Shown here in pieces: positions 17,663-26,029 of a DNA stretch of 64,000 nt (positions are counted from its first letter, which is position 1; each line of letters starts with the position of its first letter). The translations under genes were made by a program, and so were the position numbers. This DNA is from Bacilli bacterium. GTDB lineage: Bacteria > Bacillota_I > Bacilli_A > RFN20 > DUOF01. The notes under the pieces were generated by a model. It had not been told where the DNA came from. It ran no database searches and saw only the letters and a list, made by a program, of their open reading frames with translations. The stretch covers positions 798,197 through 862,196 of the forward strand of contig JAFWYE010000006.1 of assembly GCA_017517765.1 (NCBI GenBank). The letters are read 5' to 3'.

Positions 17663-18359
17663 GTTATTAGGAATTATATGTATTGCATGTTTAATCATTA
17701 CAAGTGTTTGTGTTTTTAGTTTTAAGAATAAATCTTCATATTTGCTTTTGGGGGATTATTCAAGTAAAGATCAAGCATTTGAAGGCTATTCTATTAAATC
17801 CTTTGCAAATGAAGTTGGAGATTTTTTGGAAAAAGAAAAATTAGTAGATGATGTTAGAAATGGGTACTCTAGTAATAATATGACAAGTAAGAAATTACTA
17901 GAAATGATAGAAAGTGATGTTTATAAAGAAGATAAAAGAGGAATTGTAGATGAGATTAAAAACAGTAAATATATAACTATTACTTTAGGAATTAATGATG
18001 TTTTAAAGGACATAAAATATGATAAATTTAATGAAAGTTTTGAATATAATAAAGAAGTTATAGAAAATAAAATAGATGTTTTTAAACATAATTACTACAA
18101 AATAGTTGAAGAGATAAAAGATATAAATTTGGAATCAAAAATCATCTTAGTGGGTGTTTGTAGCGCATATGATGATATTGTATTTGATAATATAAATAGT
18201 TCCATAAAAGAAGTGGCAGATTACAATAGTATTATGTATGTTGATACTGATGATATTAAAGATGAATATTTATATTTAAATAATAAATTATATTTAAATA
18301 AACAAGGACAAGAATGCCTGGCTAATAAAGTTATATTAAAGATTAAAGAAAACATTTAA
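17649..18359 (+). CDS. SGNH/GDSL-hydrolase-like membrane-anchored protein, catalytic residues apparently lost
   Basis: 236 aa from TTG 17649 (AGGTG 7 nt upstream; GTG 17640 is the alternative). It overlaps the murA end by 14 bp. An uncleaved or signal-anchor helix covers residues ~7-26. The rest fits the SGNH fold: block I reads LLGDYSS where GDS is expected, block III is TLGINDV (the GxND motif), and block V reads LNKQGQECLA, lacking the DxxH pair. So the nucleophile Ser is Tyr and the catalytic His is absent. It may be a binding protein derived from an esterase. The function is unknown. Confidence 0.7.
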   Translation: MKKYKLLGIICIACLIITSVCVFSFKNKSSYLLLGDYSSKDQAFEGYSIKSFANEVGDFLEKEKLVDDVRNGYSSNNMTSKKLLEMIESDVYKEDKRGIVDEIKNSKYITITLGINDVLKDIKYDKFNESFEYNKEVIENKIDVFKHNYYKIVEEIKDINLESKIILVGVCSAYDDIVFDNINSSIKEVADYNSIMYVDTDDIKDEYLYLNNKLYLNKQGQECLANKVILKIKENI

Positions 18360-18388
18360 TTGTGATATTATAACTTTAGGTGAGAGGA

Positions 18389-18823
18389 ATGAAACAATTA
18401 TTAAATAAATTAATTAGAATAAAAGATATAATTGGTTTAATGTTTATATTATTCTACTTTTTATATATTGGATTTAGTATGTCCATTAATAAAGGGAATA
18501 ACACATTAAACTTGATATTATTAGGTTTGACTATTATATATCTTATTATATATGTCTTATCTGTATTTACTTTTGAAAATAAGAAAGTAAAGAAGGTAAG
18601 TGGGAAAACATTTAAAAGATTAAAAAAGTTTATAGGGTTTGTTAATACTGTAATGATCTTGGTTAGTGTTATATCTAATCCGTTTAAATCGTTTTTTACT
18701 ATTATCTTTTCAATTATTTCCATTATGACTTATATCATTCATACAATTATTGATATAGCAATTAGTATATTAATACATAAAGTGAAAGGATTTGTAAAAG
18801 GAAGAAATGAAAATAGGGATTAG
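18389..18823 (+). CDS. Small integral membrane protein, unknown
   Basis: 144 aa from ATG 18389, with AGGTGAG and AGAGG upstream. Four hydrophobic segments (about 12-30, 37-58, 82-98, 101-130) are separated by short lysine-rich loops, with a basic C-terminal tail. No family is recognised. It lies between an SGNH-like gene and coaE, overlapping coaE by 17 bp, so it is in the same operon. Confidence 0.75.
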   Translation: MKQLLNKLIRIKDIIGLMFILFYFLYIGFSMSINKGNNTLNLILLGLTIIYLIIYVLSVFTFENKKVKKVSGKTFKRLKKFIGFVNTVMILVSVISNPFKSFFTIIFSIISIMTYIIHTIIDIAISILIHKVKGFVKGRNENRD

Positions 18824-19352
18824 TGGAAAAAGTGGTAGTGGAAAATCCAGTGTTGCTAGGTATATTAGTGAACAATTAGGATATGTATTGATCGATTTAG
18901 ATGTTGTAAGTAAAGAGATACGAAGTAAGTTTAAAGAAGAAATTCAAGAACTTATAAAAAGTGATATTATAACAGATGATAAAATAGATTCTAAAAAATT
19001 AGGAAAGATATTATTTGAAGACAAATCACTGATGGATAAATACAATCTTTTTGTCTATAGTAAACAATTAGATATTCTAAAAGAATATGAAAATAAAAAC
19101 ATTGTTATTGATTCAATGTTTTTACCTATCATGGACATATTTAATGAACTAGATATTAAAATATATGTTAAATGTGATGATAAAATCAGATTAGAAAGAG
19201 TAATGAAACGAGATAATATAAGTAAGGAGTATTTCCTAGCTAGAGATAAAAATTCTTTAAATTACAATGAAGATGATTTTGATTTTATAATAAATAATGA
19301 GAATGGATTTTTATTAGAAGCCAATAAAATAATAGATAAAATAAAAAAGTGA
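18807..19352 (+). CDS. coaE: Dephospho-CoA kinase
   Basis: 181 aa, slightly shorter than the usual ~200. P-loop GKSGSGKSS lies at residues 7-15, followed by LIDLDVVSKEI (the DxD region typical of CoaE). The lid-like segment KCDDKIRLERVMKRDN and the C-terminal FDFIINNENG fit. It phosphorylates the 3'-OH of dephospho-CoA, the last step of coenzyme A synthesis. The assignment rests on motif layout; another small P-loop kinase is a less likely alternative. Confidence 0.85.
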   Translation: MKIGISGKSGSGKSSVARYISEQLGYVLIDLDVVSKEIRSKFKEEIQELIKSDIITDDKIDSKKLGKILFEDKSLMDKYNLFVYSKQLDILKEYENKNIVIDSMFLPIMDIFNELDIKIYVKCDDKIRLERVMKRDNISKEYFLARDKNSLNYNEDDFDFIINNENGFLLEANKIIDKIKK

Positions 19353-19372
19353 TTACAAATCACTTTTTTTAT
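19343..19372. terminator. Bidirectional terminator
   Basis: AAAAAAGTGAT and ATCACTTTTTT flank a 5-nt loop between the convergent coaE and YwaF-like genes. Confidence 0.85.
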
Positions 19373-19971
19373 TTAAAGTATTGGCCTAATTGTTCTAATT
19401 GTCCTGTTTGCTTTAGTACAAGAATATTAAATAGTTCATTATTAATAACTATTATTAATATTACTAATAAGAATAATAAAATAGTGTGCTTTATCCATTT
19501 TTCACTAAGAGTGTGAATCTTAAATATATAGGTGAATAATGGAGTTAATAAGATAATTAAATGAGCTGTGTAGAAGCGTATTACATCTACATCAAACATG
19601 CTTTTACCTTGTATATCTAATGGAAATAATAAAGTGGTTATTCCAGATATTATTCCAAATACAACCATGTAATCTTTTAATGTTTTATTTTTACTAATAT
19701 AGATAAATGGGAAAGTTAAAGCACTAATTGCGCATGGGGTAGAAAGAGTTATTTCAAGTAGCGATTCAGGCATGTTGTTTTGGTACTCTGGAATAAGCAA
19801 TTTAGAAAAGTGAATAAATATTCCAAGTATCAATAACGAAAGAATTGTATAGTACTTTACCTTTTCACTTTTGTTTCTCATTAAAAAATAAAACCCTACG
19901 CATAATAAGGCGATTAATATGTTATAAAAGAAATATGATAACCAGTTGATATTAGCTAAATAATCCCACAT
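19369..19971 (-). CDS. YwaF/TMEM164-like integral membrane protein
   Basis: 200 aa from ATG 19971, chosen because AAGGAG lies 8 nt upstream; GTG 19980 abuts the SD. Six to seven hydrophobic helices are predicted. The segment ESLLEITLSTPCAISALTFP followed by FPLDI and RFYTAHLIIL resembles the YwaF family (TIGR02206 / TMEM164), in which a Pro/Cys helix and a His in the fourth or fifth helix are conserved. The biochemical role of the bacterial members is unknown. It is a lone gene, divergent from the next. Confidence 0.65.
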   Translation of the reverse strand: MWDYLANINWLSYFFYNILIALLCVGFYFLMRNKSEKVKYYTILSLLILGIFIHFSKLLIPEYQNNMPESLLEITLSTPCAISALTFPFIYISKNKTLKDYMVVFGIISGITTLLFPLDIQGKSMFDVDVIRFYTAHLIILLTPLFTYIFKIHTLSEKWIKHTILLFLLVILIIVINNELFNILVLKQTGQLEQLGQYFK

Positions 19972-20051
19972 TATTCTCACTCCTTAGTTGATATTATAAA
20001 ATTGATGTGTTTTTTTGTCTAGTGTGTGGAAAAAGAATGCGTTTTATTGAT

Positions 20052-20080
20052 TTGATACTATAAAAATACTAATATAAAAT
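20052..20080 (+). promoter_or_regulatory. Promoter for the 514-aa helical protein gene
   Basis: TTGATA (20052-20057), 17-bp spacer, TAAAAT (20075-20080), about 20 nt before the start codon. Confidence 0.6.
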
Positions 20081-20100
20081 TAGAGTAGGAGTTGGTTACC

Positions 20101-21645
20101 ATGTTTAATAGAAAAAAGGCAAATGATTACAAGTATTGTGAGAAAAAAATAAGAAAAGATGTGTCTAATATTAGATATATTGGTCCTGTTGCTGCAGATG
20201 AATTATTTAATAAAAGAGACTATAGAGAGTGGTCTTTAGATTTTGCAGACATAGTGTATAAATCACCTGAGCTAATCGCAGAAATAGATGCTTTACCTAT
20301 GGAAACAAAGAAAATTATTGCTTGGAATTTAGTTACTTGGCATGGTGATTTAATAACTAAATTTGGTGAAGAAATAAGAAATGATCCAGATGTTTGTAGA
20401 GCTGCAGTAGGCCCTGATCATATTGAAGAGATGCCTACAAAATTAATTGAGAGAGTAGTTAGTAGAGATGGAGATACTGCAATGGTTTCAGTTGTGGATT
20501 ATAGCAATCTTAAAACTTGGTATGAATTATTTCCAGAACTTGGTGAAAAAGCAAGAGAGGGTATCATTAAAGGTAGTCAAATATATATAAGACCAGAAGA
20601 TGAAAGATACATTACTGAAAATGTCCCTGAATCACTAAAAGATAATGAAGAACTTGTAAAGCAAATAATCAGTAGAGTTCCATATATTTATCCAGCTTTA
20701 TCAGATAGATTAAAAAAGGATGTAGAGATACTTAGGGTTATTGTTGATACACCTTATGAAAAAGATGCTAGAGAAATAATTGCCTCTTTACCTGAAAAAG
20801 AAAAAAAAGAATTGGCTTCTTTATATAGAGTTGGTTGGTATGGTGCAAAACTTCCTGAAGCATTAAACTACATTTTTAAAGACAAAGAATATATGAAAAT
20901 TCTTTTAGAAAACAATAAGTTTGATAGAAGGGTACTAGAGGCAGTTGATAAAGAGTTGTTAAAAGATCCAGAGTTTGCAACATATTGTTTGAGGCATTTA
21001 GAAACAGGTTATGGTAATGATGAAAAGTTATTTGTAGAAGCATTCCCTGAAGATACATTTAAAAAAGGAGAAAATGTTGCTTTATTTATAAAGGGAATGA
21101 GTTATCGTTATAAAGAAAATGAAGTTGCTAGAGATTTAGTAAATGGATTGTCACCAAAAGAGTTTGAAAAAGCAGCAAGAGTACATCCATATATTGTTGG
21201 TGTATCTACTACTCAAGATGCTTCAAAAGTTATAAGAGAATTGGTTAAGGATGTAAAAGAAGAAGATGTAGTGCAATTAATGCATGCCGTAGGTGGATTT
21301 GATAAATTTGATGAAGAAATGAAAAAAGCAATGCTTATAAAAGCACCTGAAACATTCTATAAATATGTTTCTGATAGAGATAGAGAGTTTTTTGTAGAAA
21401 TTGCTCAAAAGAATCCTGCGATTATTGAGTGTATTAAAGACCCTCAATTAAGAAGTGACGTGTTAATTGAATATACTACAATTAAGTATCTTGATAAGAA
21501 AGCAATGAAGATAACAAGCGAAGAAGAACTAGATGCGTTAATTGAAAAGGTTAAGGGCATTAAAAAGACTGCTACAAGAACAACAAAAGCAAAAGCTAAC
21601 GAAACTCCAAAAAAGGAAGCAAAAACAAAAAATACAAAAAAATAA
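20101..21645 (+). CDS. Hypothetical helical-repeat protein with Lys-rich tail
   Basis: 514 aa from ATG 20101 (SD TAGGAG 9 nt upstream). No signal peptide and no membrane helix, so cytosolic. The protein is almost all alpha-helical and appears built of degenerate ~40-60-residue helical units, each ending in a motif like D-x-E-x-x-x-x-x-I-x-x-x-P (for example KSPELIAEIDALP, KDNEELVKQIISRVP, KKDVEILRVIVDTP). The style recalls DUF4116-type repeats. The last ~30 residues are K/T/A-rich and probably disordered or nucleic-acid-binding. It is monocistronic. No function can be assigned. Confidence 0.8.
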   Translation: MFNRKKANDYKYCEKKIRKDVSNIRYIGPVAADELFNKRDYREWSLDFADIVYKSPELIAEIDALPMETKKIIAWNLVTWHGDLITKFGEEIRNDPDVCRAAVGPDHIEEMPTKLIERVVSRDGDTAMVSVVDYSNLKTWYELFPELGEKAREGIIKGSQIYIRPEDERYITENVPESLKDNEELVKQIISRVPYIYPALSDRLKKDVEILRVIVDTPYEKDAREIIASLPEKEKKELASLYRVGWYGAKLPEALNYIFKDKEYMKILLENNKFDRRVLEAVDKELLKDPEFATYCLRHLETGYGNDEKLFVEAFPEDTFKKGENVALFIKGMSYRYKENEVARDLVNGLSPKEFEKAARVHPYIVGVSTTQDASKVIRELVKDVKEEDVVQLMHAVGGFDKFDEEMKKAMLIKAPETFYKYVSDRDREFFVEIAQKNPAIIECIKDPQLRSDVLIEYTTIKYLDKKAMKITSEEELDALIEKVKGIKKTATRTTKAKANETPKKEAKTKNTKK

Positions 21646-21669
21646 ATTAAAAAGCGATAATAAATTTAC

Positions 21670-21698
21670 TTGAATAAATTAAATACCTATGGTAATAT
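21670..21698 (+). promoter_or_regulatory. Promoter of rpmE
   Basis: TTGAAT (21670-21675), 17-bp spacer, TAATAT (21693-21698), predicting a start near 21705. Confidence 0.65.
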
Positions 21699-21704
21699 AC
21701 CCTA

Positions 21705-21746
21705 GGACTTACTTTGAAGACGCATAAGGATTCAAGGCGGAAGGAG
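21705..21746 (+). promoter_or_regulatory. Short structured leader of rpmE (possible L31 autoregulatory leader)
   Basis: The predicted leader holds a hairpin CTTTGAA (21712-21718) / TTCAAGG (21731-21737) immediately before the AAGGAG SD (21741-21746). Ribosomal-protein leaders upstream of rpmE are known in Firmicutes; membership here is a guess from position and shape. Confidence 0.35.
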
Positions 21747-21753
21747 AGAAATT

Positions 21754-21963
21754 ATGAAAGAAAATACACATCCAGAGTATCATAAGGTAACTGTTACATG
21801 TTTAACTTGTGGTAATACATTTGAAACTGGTTCTACTTTAAAAGAAATCAGAGTAGATACTTGTTCTAAGTGTCATCCATTCTACACTGGAAAGCAAAGA
21901 TTTGCTCAAGCTGAAGGTAGAGTTGGTCGTTTCATGAAGAAATATAACATGGACCAAAAATAG
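21754..21963 (+). CDS. rpmE: 50S ribosomal protein L31 (zinc-binding type)
   Basis: 69 aa. It begins [16 protein letters not shown] and has two CxxC pairs (CLTCG and [12 protein letters not shown]), the C+ zinc-binding form of L31. It is a large-subunit protein at the subunit bridge. It sits directly upstream of prfA as in Bacillus. A strong SD precedes it and a terminator follows. Confidence 0.97.
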   Translation: MKENTHPEYHKVTVTCLTCGNTFETGSTLKEIRVDTCSKCHPFYTGKQRFAQAEGRVGRFMKKYNMDQK

Positions 21964-21988
21964 TTAATTTTTTGTAATTGATTTTATA

Positions 21989-22018
21989 GCCATTTGTATA
22001 TACAGGTGGCTTTTTTTT
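21989..22018 (+). terminator. Terminator of rpmE
   Basis: GCCATTTG and CAGGTGGC pair (two G-T pairs), followed by eight T's. Confidence 0.85.
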
Positions 22019-22035
22019 GATAAGGAGGGAAATTT

Positions 22036-23112
22036 ATGGATAAAATGTTTGATAGATTGAATGCTACAGTTCAAAGATATAATGAAATCGAAGATTTACT
22101 TGCTAGCGATGAAATCATATCTAATTTAGATGAATATAAAAAATTATCTAAAGAGAAGAGTAATATTGAAGATATAGTTGAAAAATATAATGAATTCAAA
22201 AGATTAGAGCATGATATTGAAGACTTAGAACTTTTAAAGCATGATAGCGATCCAGAAATGGCTGAAATGGCTAAAATGGAACTTGAAGAAGCATTACCTA
22301 AAAAAGAAGTACTAATTGAAGAACTAAAGAAATTGCTTGCTCCTAGAGACCCGCTTGATGATAGAAACGTTATTGTTGAAATTAGAGGTGCTGCTGGAGG
22401 AGATGAGGCTAATATCTTTGCTGGTGATTTATTTAGAATGTATACAAGATATAGCGAAATGAATAACTGGAAGATTGAAGTTATGGATGTAATGGAAGGT
22501 ACTGCTGGAGGATATGCTTTAGTATCATTTAGAGTAAAAGGAGATAAAGTTTATTCTAAATTAAAGTATGAAAGTGGAGCACACAGGGTACAAAGAGTTC
22601 CTAAGACTGAATCACAAGGAAGAATCCATACAAGTACTGCTACAGTTTTAGTTATGCCAGAAGCAGAAGATGTAGATGTTAATATTAATCCTAATGATTT
22701 AAGAATTGATACATATAGAGCTAGTGGTGCTGGTGGACAACATATTAATAAAACTGATAGTGCTATTAGAATTACTCATATTCCTACAGGTATTGTAGCA
22801 GAGTGCCAAGATGGTAGAAGCCAACATGATAATAGAGCTCAAGCTATGATTATGATTAGAACTAGAGTATTAGATGCAATGATTCAAAAGCAAGAAAGTG
22901 AAAGACATAAGGAGAGACAATCTAAGATTGGTAGTGGAGATAGAAGTGAAAAGATTAGAACTTATAACTATCCACAAAATAGAGTAACCGATCATAGAAT
23001 TGGTTTAACTATTCAATCACTTGATAGAATTATGGAGGGAGATATGGAGACTATTATATCATCTCTTATTAATGAAGATTTAAAATTAAAACTTGAAGGA
23101 CAAGAATTATGA
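22036..23112 (+). CDS. prfA: Peptide chain release factor 1
   Basis: 358 aa, typical RF1 length. The GGQ motif (residues 233-235) lies in ASGAGGQHINKTDSA. The anticodon-like PxT tripeptide is PKT in RVPKTESQGRIH, the RF1 form rather than SPF of RF2. It terminates translation at UAA and UAG. The start has the strong SD AAGGAGGG. Its stop overlaps the start of prmC (ATGA), coupling the factor to its own methylase. Confidence 0.97.
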   Translation: MDKMFDRLNATVQRYNEIEDLLASDEIISNLDEYKKLSKEKSNIEDIVEKYNEFKRLEHDIEDLELLKHDSDPEMAEMAKMELEEALPKKEVLIEELKKLLAPRDPLDDRNVIVEIRGAAGGDEANIFAGDLFRMYTRYSEMNNWKIEVMDVMEGTAGGYALVSFRVKGDKVYSKLKYESGAHRVQRVPKTESQGRIHTSTATVLVMPEAEDVDVNINPNDLRIDTYRASGAGGQHINKTDSAIRITHIPTGIVAECQDGRSQHDNRAQAMIMIRTRVLDAMIQKQESERHKERQSKIGSGDRSEKIRTYNYPQNRVTDHRIGLTIQSLDRIMEGDMETIISSLINEDLKLKLEGQEL

Positions 23113-23960
23113 TTACCTATAGAGAACTAATTAATAACGCTAAAAAGAATATTGATAAAGTTAATTTAGAACATAGAGCTGCTTATGAATTTTTAATGGA
23201 TATTTTAAATTGCGATAGAGCTAAACTTATACTTATTGAAAATGATGAAGTAAGTGATGATGTTTTGGATAAATTTACTGATATGTTATCTCAATATATA
23301 TTTGACTATAAACCAATTGAATATGTATTAGGATATACTTATTTTTGTGGAAATAAGATATATGTTGATGAAAATACACTTATCCCAAGACATGAAACTG
23401 AAGAAGTGGTTGAAGCTGCTATTGAAGTTATTAATAAGCATGGATATAAAAACGTGCTAGATTTAGCTAGTGGCAGTGGAGCTATAAGTATTAGTGTTAA
23501 AAATGTATTACCTAGTGTAGATATTGTGGGTAGTGATATTAGTTTAGGTGCTCTTAAAGTGGCTAAAAGAAATGCTAATAGTGTAGGAGTTAATGTGGAT
23601 TATGTAGAGAGCGATATATTAGATCATTTTATTAATCATAATATGAAATTTGATATGATTATTTCTAATCCACCATATGTTAGCTTTGATTATGAATTAC
23701 CTAATGAAATTATAGCCCATGAACCAAAAATTGCCTTATATGCAAAAGAGGATGGAATGTATTTTTATAGGAAAATATTAGAAGACTCTTCTCTTGTGTT
23801 AAATAAGGGAGGAAGTATTGTTTTTGAAATAGGTTATGATCAAGGTGAAAAGATTCAAAACTTAGCAAAAGATATTTTAAAGAATTATACTATTGAAGTG
23901 AGAAAAGATATTTCTAATAATGATAGAATTGTAATTATTGAATTTAATGAGGATAAATAG
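23109..23960 (+). CDS. prmC: Release factor glutamine N5-methyltransferase
   Basis: 283 aa. An N-terminal helical substrate-binding domain (about 1-80) contains the family motif PIEYVLGYTYFCG. The SAM-binding domain has LDLASGSGAISI (motif I) and the catalytic NPPY (about 187-190). PrmC methylates the Gln of the GGQ motif of release factors. It overlaps prfA by 4 bp. Confidence 0.95.
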   Translation: MITYRELINNAKKNIDKVNLEHRAAYEFLMDILNCDRAKLILIENDEVSDDVLDKFTDMLSQYIFDYKPIEYVLGYTYFCGNKIYVDENTLIPRHETEEVVEAAIEVINKHGYKNVLDLASGSGAISISVKNVLPSVDIVGSDISLGALKVAKRNANSVGVNVDYVESDILDHFINHNMKFDMIISNPPYVSFDYELPNEIIAHEPKIALYAKEDGMYFYRKILEDSSLVLNKGGSIVFEIGYDQGEKIQNLAKDILKNYTIEVRKDISNNDRIVIIEFNEDK

Positions 23961-23979
23961 TGATATTTATCCTTTTTTT
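23951..23979 (+). terminator. Terminator of prfA-prmC
   Basis: GGATAAATA and TATTTATCC pair around GTGA and are followed by seven T's. The hairpin overlaps the prmC stop codon. Confidence 0.85.
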
Positions 23980-24000
23980 GTGGGAAAAAATATCAAAAAA

Positions 24001-24029
24001 TTGAAATGAAAAATATGGTATGAGAAAAT
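24001..24029 (+). promoter_or_regulatory. Candidate promoter of the transglutaminase-fold gene
   Basis: TTGAAA (24001-24006), 17-bp spacer, GAAAAT (24024-24029). The -10 box is weak, but the geometry matches other promoters in the window. Confidence 0.4.
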
Positions 24030-24050
24030 AAAACCAAGAAGGTGCTAGAT

Positions 24051-25631
24051 ATGTTTGTTTTTAGAGGAGAAAGATTGAAAGAGGAAGGTTATATTGCAAG
24101 TCAGAGAAAAGTTTTTAATGAGGAGCTAGAATGGACTGTTAAATATTATCTTGAAAAGATGGCGGAGGCTAGAAAAAAAGAAGAAGATCTTGTTATGGAT
24201 AGAAGTGGGGAAATGGAAGCTTATAAAATCTTTACCAAACCATTTAGTGAACTTACTAATAAAGAAAAAGAAAGACTTATTCTTCAATATGAGGCTATGC
24301 AACAAATTTTTGGCGGGAAAAAACCTCCTAGAAGAACTTATAGCGATGAAGAAGTTGAAGCAATAAGAACCATGTTAAAGCCTATGAATAATCCTCTTGA
24401 AAATATAAGGCAAGATATGGAATTCTATAATAGGATGATAAAAGAAGCTAGAGATGCTCATAAAAACAACATGACTATAGCACTTAATAGAAATGCGATA
24501 AATAGAGAAAATATTGATGCAATTATAAAACATGTAAAAAAAGCCAAAGAAAAGGGATTGCCTGTGAGGGTATTTGTTGATAATGCTACAGGAAGAAAGA
24601 ACAATGAAGATGTTGATTATGTTTTTACAAAAGAAGATATGAATCTTTTAATAGAGTTAGATACATTTTTAAAATCAAATGGATATTTAGGGATATCTAT
24701 TAGTGAATTTAAAGAAGTTGGAGATTTAGATGATGCAAAGAATTGTTGGACTTTGAATCAAGTTATTGATGCTAACAATAAAATTGATGTTGTCGCAAAA
24801 TATATAAAGGATCATAATCTATCACCATTTGAAGCCATGACCTATATTCATAAATGGGCATCTAATTTTGTTTATAATGGTGGAATGGGATTACAAGATG
24901 GCAGAGTATTACCATCTACTTTAAATACTGATAAGATTGTTTGTAGTGGATATGCTAGTATGGTTAAGGCAGTTGTTGATAGAGCTAATCTTCCTGGGTT
25001 ATCTTGTGAAATAAAAGGCTGCTACATTATTATTGATGGTAAACCTAATGGACATTGCCATAATCTTGTTACAATTAATGATCCAAAGTATGGCATAGAT
25101 GGAACTTATGTAGAAGATGCTTGTTGGGATTCAAAATTAAAAGGTGAAGATGTTCAAAGGGGTATGGCTCATTGCTTGTACTCGGTTAATGACCTTATGT
25201 GCTTTAATGGTGGCTCTAGATATTTTTCTTTAGATAGGGAAGATAGATTTTCTAATTTATTAGTGGACACAAAAGATTTAGAGGAAAATCTTAAAATGAC
25301 TAGAGCAGGGTGGCTTAGAAAATTAATATGGAAGATGCAAAGAGATGCAAAATATAAAACTACAATTCCAGAAGTTGTAAAAAAATATGGAGAAAACAGT
25401 GAACCAATTCCTATTGAAAAATATGAAGAAGCATTAAGGGTGGTATATGGCACTAAATATGATGATCCAAACATTATTGAAGAAAAGGTTAGAAGAGATG
25501 TGGAAAATTCAAAGGCAAGAGCAGTTAGCACTTTTAATGAAAGAAGCTCTAATGTGTTTTCAAGAGGTTTATCTAAAGCTGAAAGAAAAAAAATTACAAC
25601 TGCATCAAAAGGTCCACAAACAAGACTATAA
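24051..25631 (+). CDS. Transglutaminase-fold (papain-like) protein, cytosolic
   Basis: 526 aa from ATG 24051 (SD AAGGTG, spacing about 7). The N-terminal ~190 residues are helical and charged. A transglutaminase-like core spans about 230-365, with the catalytic triad apparently present: C298 in KIVCSGYAS, H335 or H337 in GHCHNLV, and Asp (D356 or D360) in VEDACWDS. The C-terminal ~150 residues are basic and helical. There is no signal peptide, so unlike the common secreted relatives it would act inside the cell, perhaps as a protease or amidase on protein substrates. It is monocistronic. Substrate unknown. Confidence 0.7.
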   Translation: MFVFRGERLKEEGYIASQRKVFNEELEWTVKYYLEKMAEARKKEEDLVMDRSGEMEAYKIFTKPFSELTNKEKERLILQYEAMQQIFGGKKPPRRTYSDEEVEAIRTMLKPMNNPLENIRQDMEFYNRMIKEARDAHKNNMTIALNRNAINRENIDAIIKHVKKAKEKGLPVRVFVDNATGRKNNEDVDYVFTKEDMNLLIELDTFLKSNGYLGISISEFKEVGDLDDAKNCWTLNQVIDANNKIDVVAKYIKDHNLSPFEAMTYIHKWASNFVYNGGMGLQDGRVLPSTLNTDKIVCSGYASMVKAVVDRANLPGLSCEIKGCYIIIDGKPNGHCHNLVTINDPKYGIDGTYVEDACWDSKLKGEDVQRGMAHCLYSVNDLMCFNGGSRYFSLDREDRFSNLLVDTKDLEENLKMTRAGWLRKLIWKMQRDAKYKTTIPEVVKKYGENSEPIPIEKYEEALRVVYGTKYDDPNIIEEKVRRDVENSKARAVSTFNERSSNVFSRGLSKAERKKITTASKGPQTRL

Positions 25632-25659
25632 AAGAGAGAAATTTATTTCTCTTTTTTTA
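25631..25659 (+). terminator. Terminator of the transglutaminase-fold gene
   Basis: GAGAAA and TTTCTC close a short loop and are followed by a T-tract. Confidence 0.75.
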
Positions 25660-25678
25660 TTTATGAAATAAATAGTTG

Positions 25679-25707
25679 TTGAAAGCGAGTTTTGGTAGTG
25701 TTAAAAT
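25679..25707 (+). promoter_or_regulatory. Promoter of the HipS/HipT-like pair
   Basis: TTGAAA (25679-25684), exactly 17 bp, TAAAAT (25702-25707), leading to a strong AAGGAGG SD before 25735. Confidence 0.7.
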
Positions 25708-25734
25708 TATAGCGATTAGTAAGGAGGTAAGGAT

Positions 25735-26025
25735 ATGGATTGCGTAAAGTTATATTTTAGACAATCACTAGTAGGTGTATTAACATATAATTCCAATGAT
25801 GAAGTATATGTTTTTGTTAAAAACAAATTCTTTGCTAATGAATATATAAAAAATGTTATAGGAATAAATGATGATAAAGAAATTTATTATTCTAAACATT
25901 TGTTTTCTTTCTTTTTATCTTTTCTTAAAAGATATGGTGGTAATGAGGCAAATGATGAATATAAAGAATTACTAAGAATAACTAAGTTTGATTTTGATAA
26001 GAATCAATTCTGGATTGGGGCGTGA
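25735..26025 (+). CDS. HipA N-terminal-subdomain-like protein (HipS-like)
   Basis: 96 aa. The beta-rich start CVKLYFRQSLVGVLTY and the later segment SKHLFSFFLSFL resemble the HipA N-terminal subdomain 1 (Couple_hipA type). Here it is a separate small protein, as HipS is in the E. coli HipBST system. It ends 4 nt before the start of the kinase-like gene, so the two are co-translated. By analogy it may bind and modulate the kinase; this is inference from weak similarity. Confidence 0.55.
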   Translation: MDCVKLYFRQSLVGVLTYNSNDEVYVFVKNKFFANEYIKNVIGINDDKEIYYSKHLFSFFLSFLKRYGGNEANDEYKELLRITKFDFDKNQFWIGA

Positions 26026-26029
26026 AAAT

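Noticed and set aside
21686..21706. Hairpin CCTATGGT/TACCCTAGG upstream of rpmE
   Set aside because: It overlaps the predicted -10 box (21693-21698), so it would not be present in the transcript; probably a chance palindrome.
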